NCBI GenBank assembly: GCA_045106735.1
Contig: JBGCEZ010000029.1
Coordinates: 1 to 17,131 of the forward strand
Direction of reading: 5' to 3'
Length of the DNA stretch: 17,131 nucleotides
DNA from: JBGCEZ01 sp045106735
GTDB lineage: Bacteria > Planctomycetota > Phycisphaerae > Phycisphaerales > SM1A02
A program made the position numbers and the translations under genes. Below are positions 7,048-14,137 of the stretch, piece by piece. A model generated the notes under the pieces. That model worked only from the letters and a program-made list of their open reading frames with translations. It had not been told where the DNA came from and made no database searches. Positions within the stretch are counted from its first letter, which is position 1, and each line of letters starts with the position of its first letter.

Positions 7048-7893
7048 ATGCGATCGCTCTCCACCACCGCCCGTCTCGTGCTCACCGCCATGCTTGCCGC
7101 CGCTGCCTCCGGGCTTTCCGGCTGCACCTCGTTCCGCGATGTCTTCATCGACGCGAACCAGGACCTGGCCCGGGCCGCCGACGGATTCGCCGGCCGCAAG
7201 CAGAGCGACCCGGTCGTCATCTACGACACCACCGGCCCGGTCGAAATCGACGTCGACCTGTTCGCCGGGGACGTGACCGTCCGCGTCGACCCCGATCTCG
7301 ACGGCACCGAGGTCCGCCTCACCAAGCGGGCCACCTTCGGCCGCGGCCGCGGCGACGAGGCCCTCGGCAGCATCGAATCGATCAGCGCGACGTCCCGCGT
7401 CGTCCCCGGACGCTTTGGCCAGCGACTCGAGGTCCGGGCCACCAGCGCCCACCCCGAGGACTACCAGCAGCGGGTCAACGTGACGATCCTGACGCCGGGC
7501 ATCGACGGCCTCAGCATCCGCACCGGCCGCGGCCGCATCAGCGCTCGTGACGCCGCCGGCCCGATCGAACTGTTCTCCGGCCAAGGCCGCATCCGCCTCA
7601 CGACCAAGGAAGTCCTGCTGGACGAAGTGACGATCGTCACCAACTCCGGGGACGTGGATCTGCGGGCGGCCATCGGCACCGCCGGCGTGCTCGACTTTGA
7701 AGCCGTCCGCGGACGCGTCCAGCACGAGGTGGACGAAGGCCGCGTGATCGTGCGACGCGGGACCGGCCCCGGCCGGCTCGACGCGACGGTCGGCGACCGC
7801 GACACGCGGTTCACCCTGCGGGCCGCCGACGGCGACGTGCGATTCGCGGTGGTTGAGCGGCCCAATGCCGTCGGCCGCTGGATCATCGACTGA
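7048..7893 (+). CDS. Lipoprotein with DUF4097-like beta-repeat domain
   Basis: The 281-residue protein opens with a lipoprotein signal, residues 1-25, ending in the lipobox L23-S-G-C26. A short helical linker (DANQDLARAADGF) follows. From about 50 to the end it is a string of short beta-strands of the pattern 'V.I.N.SGDV.LRA..G..' (for example VTIVTNSGDVDLRA, LDATVGDRDTRFTLRAADGDVRFAV), as in DUF4097/adhesin-type beta-solenoid domains. It probably sits on the inner leaflet of the outer membrane or in the periplasm. No catalytic motif is visible. The start is fixed by the signal peptide; the same frame is open to 6820 but upstream residues are Pro/Arg-rich. Its stop codon is 13 bases before rlmE, suggesting cotranscription, perhaps only by position. 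Confidence 0.85.
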   Translation: MRSLSTTARLVLTAMLAAAASGLSGCTSFRDVFIDANQDLARAADGFAGRKQSDPVVIYDTTGPVEIDVDLFAGDVTVRVDPDLDGTEVRLTKRATFGRGRGDEALGSIESISATSRVVPGRFGQRLEVRATSAHPEDYQQRVNVTILTPGIDGLSIRTGRGRISARDAAGPIELFSGQGRIRLTTKEVLLDEVTIVTNSGDVDLRAAIGTAGVLDFEAVRGRVQHEVDEGRVIVRRGTGPGRLDATVGDRDTRFTLRAADGDVRFAVVERPNAVGRWIID

Positions 7894-7906
7894 TCGATCG
7901 AATCCC

Positions 7907-8590
7907 ATGACCCGCGAACGCGACCTCCGAGATCACTGGTTCCGCGAAGCCAAGCGGCAAGGCTATCGATCGCGCGCCGCCTTCAAGCTGACCGAGATCG
8001 ACGACAAGCGCGAGCTGTTCTTCGAGGGGGCCCGCGTCCTGGACTGCGGCTGCGCCCCGGGCTCGTGGCTGGAAGTTGCCCTCGAACGCGTGGGCGATCG
8101 CGGCCGTGTGGTCGGCGTGGACCTGAAGACGATCCGCCCGATCGACGACGCTCGGCTCACGATGCTCGTCGGCGACCTGACGGCGATGTCGGCCGACGAA
8201 CTGACCGAGCCGAACCGCGGCAAGCGCTACGACGCGGTCATCAGCGACATGGCCCCGAACACGACCGGCGACCGGGCGATGGACCACCACGGTTCGATTC
8301 GGCTCTGCCATGCCGTCGTCGATCGCTGCCGCGACGTCCTCAAGCTTGACGGCGCGTGCGTGCTCAAGGCATTCGAGGGCGAGGCCTACCGCGACCTGCT
8401 CGAGCGCCTCAAGGCCTGCTTCGGATCGGTGAAGGGCTACAAGCCCAAGGCATCGCGCACCATGAGCACCGAGATGTACCTGATCGCCTTCGGGTACCGC
8501 GGGCCGAAGCACGACCCGTGGACCGCAGACCCGGACGAGCCGGCCCCCGCCCCGCCGCCGCCCAAGCCAGTCCGCGGCTGGGGACGCTGA
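7907..8590 (+). CDS. rlmE: 23S rRNA (uridine-2'-O)-methyltransferase RlmE/FtsJ
   Basis: RlmE methylates the 2'-OH of U2552 (E. coli numbering) in the A-loop of 23S rRNA using SAM, a late step in large-subunit maturation. The 227-residue protein has the SAM motif VLDCGCAPGSWLEVAL (44-59), VVGVDLK (68-74), SDMAPN (113-118) and the catalytic K-D-K-E tetrad at K27, D114, K154 and E189. The D-K and K-E spacings (40 and 35) equal those of E. coli FtsJ, and K-D is 87 against 86. RDHWFREAKRQGYRSRAAFKL is the family's N-terminal signature. The start at 7907 precedes this directly; 18 extra in-frame residues upstream overlap the lipoprotein gene and are not needed. The last 25 residues are Pro/Asp-rich and beyond the normal end. 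Confidence 0.97.
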   Translation: MTRERDLRDHWFREAKRQGYRSRAAFKLTEIDDKRELFFEGARVLDCGCAPGSWLEVALERVGDRGRVVGVDLKTIRPIDDARLTMLVGDLTAMSADELTEPNRGKRYDAVISDMAPNTTGDRAMDHHGSIRLCHAVVDRCRDVLKLDGACVLKAFEGEAYRDLLERLKACFGSVKGYKPKASRTMSTEMYLIAFGYRGPKHDPWTADPDEPAPAPPPPKPVRGWGR

Positions 8591-8725
8591 ACCGCCTCTT
8601 GCGCGCGAGCGCTTTCGCGGCGGCGATTCCGGGCCAGCCACACCGCGCACGATCCGCCCCTCCGGCGAATTCGACGCGCAGCCCGAGCGCGTTTCGGGCG
8701 ACCATCCACGTTTCAACATCGGCCA

Positions 8726-8745
8726 AACCCCTTTTTCGAGGGGTT
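8726..8745. repeat. Inverted repeat upstream of the sigma-54 promoter
   Basis: AACCCCT (8726-8732) and AGGGGTT (8739-8745) are perfectly complementary around a TTTTCG spacer. The repeat lies about 45-65 bases upstream of the predicted sigma-54 start point and 136 bases after the rlmE stop. It could be a binding site for the activator that sigma-54 needs, or a terminator for rlmE, although no U-tract follows the stem. I cannot decide between the two. Confidence 0.5.
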
Positions 8746-8763
8746 CGCGGCCCATTCCGCTGC

Positions 8764-8781
8764 TTGGCACGGAGGTTGCAA
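8764..8781 (+). promoter_or_regulatory. Sigma-54 (RpoN) -24/-12 promoter
   Basis: TTGGCACGGAGGTTGCAA matches the RpoN consensus TGGCACG-N4-TTGCA at every conserved position. The -24 GG is at 8766-8767 and the -12 GC at 8778-8779, with the required spacing. Transcription should start near 8790. The start codon at 8814, with GGAG at 8802-8805, is then correctly placed for this promoter. Sigma-54 promoters need an ATP-driven activator, so the downstream gene is expected to be switched by a signal. Confidence 0.85.
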
Positions 8782-8813
8782 CTGGTCAGGTGACCCGTTC
8801 TGGAGTCCCGACC

Positions 8814-10685
8814 ATGAAGCTTCAGTCTTCAACCGTACCGCCCTCTCTGATCTCGCAACTCGACCCGCAGTCCGCGGCCGAAAAGGCAAAGAAGTCGGCC
8901 GCCGGCGCAGCGCCCACCGCGCCCGCTCCGCTGCCGGCTCCGAACCTGGCCGATGTCGGCACCAGCGCGCCGCCAACGACGTCGCACGTGGGACCGCATT
9001 CGACGGTCGCATCGATGAAGTCGGTGCCCGAGTCGGTGATGCACGAAGAGCTCACCCTCGACGGGCTCATGAAACACTGGGGCATGAGCGACACGGCGTA
9101 CGACCTGGACGCCAGCGGCACGGTCGACATGCAGGACCTGGTGAAGATGCTCGCCGGCATGGAAGCGGCGAAGGTCAGCGGCACGGGCACCGGCAATGGT
9201 CCGCCGCCCCCGCCACCCGGCGATGCCATGGGAGCGGACGCACCCATGAAGCAGAAGATCGGGCCGACGATCTCCGGTGCTCCGCCGGCCCCGCCCGCCC
9301 CGTCGGGCAAGGTGCCGTCGTTCGCCGCGACCGATCCCGGCGCGGCCCAGGGCATCGCCCCAACCACGACCACCACCGCCGCGGCAACCGGCACGCCATC
9401 GGTCGTCGATGATCGACTGGCCGCCACCGGACCGGTCGAAACGGCGGCGAGCCAGGCCAACGCCAAGAAGCGGGCCATGATCGACGCCCGCGCCGCGGCC
9501 GAAGCGGCGGCGAATTCGTCGCCCCTCGGCACCACCGGCGCCGCCCCGATCGACCCGGCCATGGCCGCGGCGATCCCCGAGGTCAAGGACGCGGCCAAAG
9601 CAGCCGGCCTGAAGGACGCTGGCGGCGACGCGAACCGCATCGATCCGCTGCTCGCCGCGACCGCCCCCGATGGCGCGGCCCCGATCGCCGTCGACGACCT
9701 GCTGAGCAATGTCGATCCGTCCCTCGCGACGCCCGACACCGCCAGCGAAGAATCCACCGCCCCCACTGTCGAAGGACTGATGGAAGCCTGGGGCAGCGAC
9801 GACGCCATGTACGACCTGGACGGCAATGGCACCGTCGGCATGAACGACCTGCTGCAGATGCTGGCCGGCATGGACGACGGTGGCGGCGACGGCGACACGC
9901 CCGCCCCCACGCTCGACGGCCTGATGAAGGCCTGGGGCACGGACGAACCGATGTACGACCTGGATGGCGACGGCTCGGTCGGCATGAACGATCTGCTGCA
10001 ACTGATCGCCGGCGAGAACGACCCGCCGTCGGGACTCGACCTGCCGGATGACGCCAAGGTGGCCGAGTTCGCCGCCGCCTGGGGCACGAGCGATCCCACG
10101 TTCGACGTGGACGGCGACGGCATCGTTGGGGAACGCGACCTGGCCGCCCTGATGGCCGGCATCAAGGATGCATCCGCCGGCAGCATCGCCGCGACCGATC
10201 CGACGGCCACCGATCCCGCGGTGGACGCCCTGCTCGAAACGCTCGCCGCGGTCGAGCCCAAGGAAGCCGACAAGGCGGCCGACGTCGGCACGACGGGTGC
10301 GGCCACCACCGGCCACACGGTGCCGGCCGAACTCTCGAACGTCGCCCCGGACCGCGCCCTCCGCATGGAAATGCTCGGCGGACCGACCAGCCCCTGGGCC
10401 CGCCTGGCCCTGACCGACGCCACCACCGTCGACATCAGCACCGTCGCCGGCCTCAGCGACTACTCGGTGCAGGCGGCGACCGTCGGCACCAAGGAAGCGG
10501 CGGCCGACGTGATCGCGGCCAGCGTCAAGCAGCGGCTGAACACCCTCGGCTTTGGCGACGCCCCGCCCACCAACCTCCACGAGATCGTGGACGGCCTGAA
10601 GCTCAGCGACGCGGATGCCTCGATGGTGATGGACCGCCTCAACGCCCGCTATCCCAAGGGCCTCGGCCTGAGCGTGGTGGCCTGA
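8814..10685 (+). CDS. Ala/Pro-rich protein with four EF-hand/dockerin-like repeats, no signal peptide
   Basis: I do not recognise this 623-residue protein. It has no signal peptide or membrane segment. Four 36-residue units lie at about 80-116, 317-353, 365-400 and 414-450: a helix ending in AWG (GLMKAWGTDEP), then a 12-residue calcium loop (for example DLDGDGSVGMND) followed by a helix (LLQMLAGM). The loops run 97-108, 334-345, 382-393 and 431-442, with acidic or Asn ligands at positions 1, 3, 5 and 12 (loop 1 has Ser at 5). Asp at position 12 is dockerin-like rather than classical EF-hand. Linkers are Ala/Pro/Thr-rich with reiterated 'DPLLAATAP' phrases, and the C-terminal 100 residues are predicted helical. 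ATG at 8814 is chosen because GGAG is 8 bases upstream and the sigma-54 start point is about 8790; the GTG at 8790 would sit at the transcript's first base. A calcium-responsive scaffold or a protein exported by a leaderless route are both possible. Confidence 0.85.
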   Translation: MKLQSSTVPPSLISQLDPQSAAEKAKKSAAGAAPTAPAPLPAPNLADVGTSAPPTTSHVGPHSTVASMKSVPESVMHEELTLDGLMKHWGMSDTAYDLDASGTVDMQDLVKMLAGMEAAKVSGTGTGNGPPPPPPGDAMGADAPMKQKIGPTISGAPPAPPAPSGKVPSFAATDPGAAQGIAPTTTTTAAATGTPSVVDDRLAATGPVETAASQANAKKRAMIDARAAAEAAANSSPLGTTGAAPIDPAMAAAIPEVKDAAKAAGLKDAGGDANRIDPLLAATAPDGAAPIAVDDLLSNVDPSLATPDTASEESTAPTVEGLMEAWGSDDAMYDLDGNGTVGMNDLLQMLAGMDDGGGDGDTPAPTLDGLMKAWGTDEPMYDLDGDGSVGMNDLLQLIAGENDPPSGLDLPDDAKVAEFAAAWGTSDPTFDVDGDGIVGERDLAALMAGIKDASAGSIAATDPTATDPAVDALLETLAAVEPKEADKAADVGTTGAATTGHTVPAELSNVAPDRALRMEMLGGPTSPWARLALTDATTVDISTVAGLSDYSVQAATVGTKEAAADVIAASVKQRLNTLGFGDAPPTNLHEIVDGLKLSDADASMVMDRLNARYPKGLGLSVVA

Positions 10686-10744
10686 CCCGCCGCCAAGGGT
10701 GCATCGCCGGCCGCCAGCCGGCGGCGCTGCCGTGACCGGCCCGC

Positions 10745-10782
10745 GATCGGTCAGAGATCGGTCAGAGATCGGCCTGCGATCG
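10745..10782. repeat. 11-bp tandem direct repeats (iteron-like)
   Basis: GATCGGTCAGA occurs twice in tandem (10745-10755, 10756-10766), followed by the diverged GATCGGCCTGC (10767-10777) and a partial GATCG (10778-10782). The period of 11 places each copy on nearly the same helix face. It lies between the EF-hand-repeat gene and the oxidoreductase, so it may be an operator array or a minor slippage product. Confidence 0.6.
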
Positions 10783-10825
10783 ACAACCACCCGCGGCGGC
10801 CGCCCAGCCTCGCCCCGCTTTCACG

Positions 10826-10835
10826 CGATACCATC
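10826..10835 (+). promoter_or_regulatory. Candidate -10 region (CGATACCATC)
   Basis: This 10-mer, containing TACCAT, is identical to the one at 6901-6910 upstream of the lipoprotein gene. It would start transcription near 10841, about 60 bases before the oxidoreductase start codon. No -35 is evident, so the call is tentative. Confidence 0.3.
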
Positions 10836-10876
10836 GCCCTCCCCGCGCCCTTCTCGGCCCGGGGAGGGCGACTTTT
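10835..10876 (+). terminator. GC-rich hairpin with short T-tract, terminator or attenuator
   Basis: Perfect 11-bp arms CGCCCTCCCCG (10835-10845) and CGGGGAGGGCG (10860-10870) enclose a 14-base loop and are followed by ACTTTT (10871-10876). It would terminate the transcript of the EF-hand-repeat gene that ends at 10685. It also lies only 25 bases before the oxidoreductase start codon, so it would equally be part of that gene's leader. Confidence 0.65.
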
Positions 10877-10901
10877 CGATTCAGGCGGGAGCCGGCAGAC
10901 G

Positions 10902-11987
10902 ATGAGCAGCAGCGAGGCAGCGGTGGGAACGGGCGCACTGACCAAGAACGCGAACCGGCGAGAGGGACCGCTGCGATGCGCGGTCGTCGGCGTCGGTCGC
11001 ATGGGTCGCCACCACGCCCGGGTGTACGCCCAGGGCGAGGGCACCACGCTGGTTGGCGTGGTCGACCACGATCCCAAGCGAGCCGGCGGCATCGTCGAAG
11101 AATGGGGCGGCAGCGCGTTCGGCTCGATCGATGAGCTGCTCGCCGCCGGCGTGGACGCGGTCACCATCGCCACGCCCACGATCCACCACCGGGCCGCGGC
11201 CGAACAACTGCTCGCCGCCGGCGTCGCCTGCTTGGTCGAGAAGCCGCTGGCCCCCGACGCGGCCGAAGCCGAAGCCATCGCCACCGCCGCCCGCGCGTCC
11301 GGCGCGGTCCTGCAGGTCGGCCACATCGTCCGCTACGACCCGGTGATGGTCGCCATGCGTTCGATCGAAGACATCACCCCGCGTTTCATCGAGATGGACC
11401 GCATCAGTCCGATGACCTTCCGCAGCGTGGACGTCGGCGTGGTGCTGGACATGATGATCCACGACCTCGACCTGTTGCTCATGCTCGTCGGCAGCGAGCC
11501 GGAAGAGGTGCACGCCAGCGCCGTGGCGGTCATGGGCGAAGCCGAAGACGTCTGCAACGCCCGGCTGGTGTTCCCGCCGGACGAGACCGGCATCCGCTGC
11601 GTGGCCAACATCACGGCCAGCCGGCTCGCCCTCAAGACCGAACGCAAGATCCGCATCATCAGCGAGGACGCGTACGTATCGGCCGACTTCGTCAAGCGCA
11701 CCGGCACCGTCGTCCGCAAGACGGCCAACGCCGAACAACTGGCCGACGTGCGCGGCAAGCTCGCGGCCGGCGCCGACCTGTCGGACATCGACTACCTCGA
11801 GCTGGTGAACGTGGACGACCTGACGATCGGCGACGGCGAGCCGCTGAAGCTCCAGATCGACGACTTCATCGACTCGGTCCGGACCGGCCGGGCCCCGAAG
11901 GTCGACGCCGACGCCGGATCGGCCGCGGTACGCACCGCCGAGCGGATCGTGGCCGCGGCGCGGGAGGCCGGGGCGCGGATGGTGTGA
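10902..11987 (+). CDS. Gfo/Idh/MocA-family NAD(P)-dependent oxidoreductase
   Basis: The 361-residue protein has a disordered 22-residue N-terminus and a Rossmann domain starting LRCAVVGVGRMGRHHAR, with G30-x-G32-x-x-G35. The family signature E113-K-P115 follows strand 5 (CLVEKPLA), then the C-terminal alpha/beta domain with GVVLDMMIHDLD, whose D183 and H187 are the usual catalytic pair. Such enzymes oxidise or reduce sugar or cyclitol hydroxyls. The stretch RISPMTFRSVDVGVVLDMMIHDLD resembles the subgroup to which UDP-GlcNAc 3-dehydrogenase (GnnA) of lipid A synthesis belongs, but that assignment is from memory and no lpx genes are nearby. GGGAG lies 10 bases before the start. The leader holds an 11-bp repeat array and a strong hairpin. 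Confidence 0.9.
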   Translation: MSSSEAAVGTGALTKNANRREGPLRCAVVGVGRMGRHHARVYAQGEGTTLVGVVDHDPKRAGGIVEEWGGSAFGSIDELLAAGVDAVTIATPTIHHRAAAEQLLAAGVACLVEKPLAPDAAEAEAIATAARASGAVLQVGHIVRYDPVMVAMRSIEDITPRFIEMDRISPMTFRSVDVGVVLDMMIHDLDLLLMLVGSEPEEVHASAVAVMGEAEDVCNARLVFPPDETGIRCVANITASRLALKTERKIRIISEDAYVSADFVKRTGTVVRKTANAEQLADVRGKLAAGADLSDIDYLELVNVDDLTIGDGEPLKLQIDDFIDSVRTGRAPKVDADAGSAAVRTAERIVAAAREAGARMV

Positions 11988-12023
11988 AAGGCCGAGGGCG
12001 GCCAGCCTGACTGATGGCGGCGG

Positions 12024-12278
12024 GCGCCGGCGGATGCTGACCGGTGCGCGGACCTCGTCATCGACGCCGGCGACCGCTGCATCAGCGTGGAGGTCAAGGC
12101 CAGCCGGACCATCCCGGCCGGCGCGCTCGGGCAACGCGGCACGGCTGTACGGCGACTGCCGGATGACGGTCGTCAGGTCCACCGTGTGGTGACTCACGCC
12201 GGCGACGAGCGCCAGGAACGCACGAACGGGCGGTTCGTCCCGTGGCACGAGATCGCCAGGGAACCATGGGTCGCCTGA
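12024..12278 (+). pseudogene. 3' remnant of a DUF4143 AAA ATPase gene
   Basis: In one frame the translation runs from about ADADRCADLVIDAGDR through VEVKASRTIPAGALGQ to REPWVA and a TGA at 12276-12278. It aligns with residues about 311-391 of the intact ATPase at 15557-16732 (ADVLVETGDR, VEVKASRTIPNGALGQ, DWVT), without gaps from the VEVKAS motif to the stop. An in-frame TGA at 12012-12014 and the complete absence of the ATPase domain upstream show that only the nuclease-like C-terminus remains. The E-x-K of the motif is intact. An ATG/GTG-started 63-residue product is conceivable but unlikely to be functional. It marks loss of a second copy. Confidence 0.8.
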
Positions 12279-12454
12279 ACGCGCGGCCCGAATCGCCATG
12301 GACGACCGGGCGGGGAGAATCCCGGCGGATCCGACCACCTTTTCGGTATCACGCCCGCCACGGCGCGACTCTGTTGGCCAGAGAGCCACCGGAGTGGCCC
12401 GAACGGAGTCGCTGCGCCCGCACCGCCGGGCACGAACGGGAGTGAAGAAGGACC
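12279..12454. other. Intergenic leader of the DNRLRE/dockerin gene
   Basis: No gene is seen. A TATCAC box within TTTTCGGTATCACG near 12340-12352 is a possible -10 element, and a GGCCA/TGGCC pair with a 14-base loop lies near 12380-12402. GAAGAAGGA at 12444-12452 is the ribosome binding region of the following gene. Confidence 0.3.
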
Positions 12455-14086
12455 ATGAATCGATCAATCAGCGGGTTGGCGAGTTCCCTGGCCGTGGGCA
12501 TCATCGCAACGTGGGGCCCGGCGGCCGCCGGCCAGACGGTCGCCCTCGAGCCCGTCGCCGACAACACGCTCTACGAGGATCCGTCCGGCTCGCTGAGCAA
12601 TGGAGCGGGCCAGCATCTGTTCGTCGGCCGGACCGGCGATGGCACCCGGCGCCGCGGCCTGCTGCGATTCGACGTGGCCGCGGCGGTCCCGGCCGGGGCG
12701 ACCGTCACGTCGGCCGAGCTCCGCCTGTACATGTCCCGCACCCAGGCCGGACCGCAGAACGTGGGCGTGCACCGCGCGGCGGCGGACTGGGGCGAGGGCA
12801 CCTCGAATGCTCCCGGCCAGGAAGGCGGCGGAGCCCCGGCCTCGCCCGGCGATGCCACCTGGATCCACACCTTCAGCCCGGGCGAGCTCTGGGCGACGGC
12901 CGGCGGCGCGTTCGACACCGCGGCCAGTGCCACGCAGTCGGTGGCCGGCAACGGCACCTACGGCTTCACGTCGGCCGCGCTGGCCGCGGACGTCCAAGCC
13001 TGGCTCGACGCGCCGGCCGGGAACTTCGGCTGGCTGCTTCTTGGCAACGAAGCCAGTGGATCGACGGCCAAGCGATTCGACAGCCGCGAGAACAGCTTCG
13101 TGGACCGCCGGCCACAGCTCGTGATCACGTACGAGACCGATCTGCCGCCGACGTTCACGTACTTTCAGGATGCCGACGGCGACGGATTCGGCGATCCGGC
13201 GGTGAGCATCGAGACGACGGACCCCGTCCCGCCGGCCGGATTCGTCGCCGACGACACCGACTGCGATGACATGAACCCCGACGTCAATCCCGGCATGCCG
13301 GAGATCTGCGAGAACGGCATCGACGACAACTGCGATGGCGTGACCGACTGCGGCGTCGACTGCAACGGCAACGGCATCTGTGACCTGGAAGACATCGCGT
13401 CCGGCGTCGCCTTCGACTGCGACGCCAACGGCGTGCCGGACGCCTGCGACCTCGCGGCCGGCACGCTGACCGACGGCAACGCCAACGGCATCCCGGACAC
13501 CTGCGAGGCGCCGTGCTGCGACGGCTTCGAGCCCCGCGCCTTGCTCATGCGATATGTGGCCGAGACGTGCGCCGGGACGAGCCACGGCCAGGATCCGGAC
13601 GACGTCGAGTGTTTCGACTTCGCCCCGCCGCCGACGACGGCGTTCATCCTGGCCACCGACGACGAGGATCCCTTTGATCCCGACGCGGACACGTGGTTCA
13701 GCGGCGTGGTGGACGCCGGCAGTTTGTACTTGATCGACGCGGCGAACAACGGCGACTTCGAGCTGGACTCGCGGACGCACATCCACATCTTCGACGCGTC
13801 CGGCACCGTGCTGGTGCAGAGCGTGGAATTCCGCACCCAGTGCGAGGATCCGCTGAGCGTGGGCGATCAATTCGGCGCGTCGCTCATCGTGGACTGCGGC
13901 GGCGGCCCGACCCCCGTCGGCCCGACGTGCCTGACCGATCTGGACGGCGACGGGATGACGGGCCTGACCGACGTGCTTGAGGTACTGAGCCAGTGGTCCG
14001 GCTTCGGCAACGGTGACGTGGACTGCGACGGGACCGTGGGCTTCACCGATCTGCTGGGTGTGATCAGCCAGTGGGGGCCGTGCTGA
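12455..14086 (+). CDS. Secreted DNRLRE/MopE-like protein with C-terminal dockerin
   Basis: The 543-residue protein has a signal peptide (about residues 1-26, ending GPAAAGQ). A DNRLRE/CBM96-type beta-sandwich follows at about 28-226, with DNTLYED, RGLLRFDV, AELRLYM and the closing RPQLVITYE. Next is a MopE-like metal-binding segment at 235-294 (YFQDADGDGFGDP...DDTDCDD...ICENGIDDNCDG), then DCDANGVPDACD repeats at 302-351. A domain at about 360-480 begins RALLMRYVAETC, and a two-loop dockerin fills 491-543 (DLDGDGMTGLTD and DCDGTVGFTD, each leading to a QW end). It is probably a surface-attached carbohydrate- or matrix-interacting protein; no active site is seen. GAAGAAGGA directly precedes the ATG. 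It shares the acidic repeats and dockerin with the beta-helix protein at 994-3063 but no other domain. Confidence 0.85.
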   Translation: MNRSISGLASSLAVGIIATWGPAAAGQTVALEPVADNTLYEDPSGSLSNGAGQHLFVGRTGDGTRRRGLLRFDVAAAVPAGATVTSAELRLYMSRTQAGPQNVGVHRAAADWGEGTSNAPGQEGGGAPASPGDATWIHTFSPGELWATAGGAFDTAASATQSVAGNGTYGFTSAALAADVQAWLDAPAGNFGWLLLGNEASGSTAKRFDSRENSFVDRRPQLVITYETDLPPTFTYFQDADGDGFGDPAVSIETTDPVPPAGFVADDTDCDDMNPDVNPGMPEICENGIDDNCDGVTDCGVDCNGNGICDLEDIASGVAFDCDANGVPDACDLAAGTLTDGNANGIPDTCEAPCCDGFEPRALLMRYVAETCAGTSHGQDPDDVECFDFAPPPTTAFILATDDEDPFDPDADTWFSGVVDAGSLYLIDAANNGDFELDSRTHIHIFDASGTVLVQSVEFRTQCEDPLSVGDQFGASLIVDCGGGPTPVGPTCLTDLDGDGMTGLTDVLEVLSQWSGFGNGDVDCDGTVGFTDLLGVISQWGPC

Positions 14087-14137
14087 GCCGCGCGGGCGGC
14101 CGGGCTCCGGAGTGACCACATCGCCGGCCCGTCGACC

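Noticed and set aside
8790..8813. GTG start at 8790 for the EF-hand-repeat gene
   Set aside because: The predicted sigma-54 transcript starts at about 8790, leaving no leader, whereas ATG 8814 has GGAG at the correct distance.
8829..10790. 653-residue minus-strand frame antisense to the EF-hand-repeat gene
   Set aside because: His/Arg/Gly-rich shadow; the plus strand has promoter, ribosome binding site and repeated motifs.
10881..12467. 528-residue minus-strand frame over the oxidoreductase and the pseudogene
   Set aside because: It spans a gene, an intergenic region and a pseudogene with shadow composition only.
12464..14119. 551-residue minus-strand frame over the DNRLRE gene
   Set aside because: Val/Gly/Arg/Asp-rich mirror of acidic repeats; no domain, no ribosome binding site.
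14087..14137. Possible terminator between the convergent genes
   Set aside because: CGGGCGGCC and GGCCCG can pair only with a bulge, and there is no T-tract on either side.
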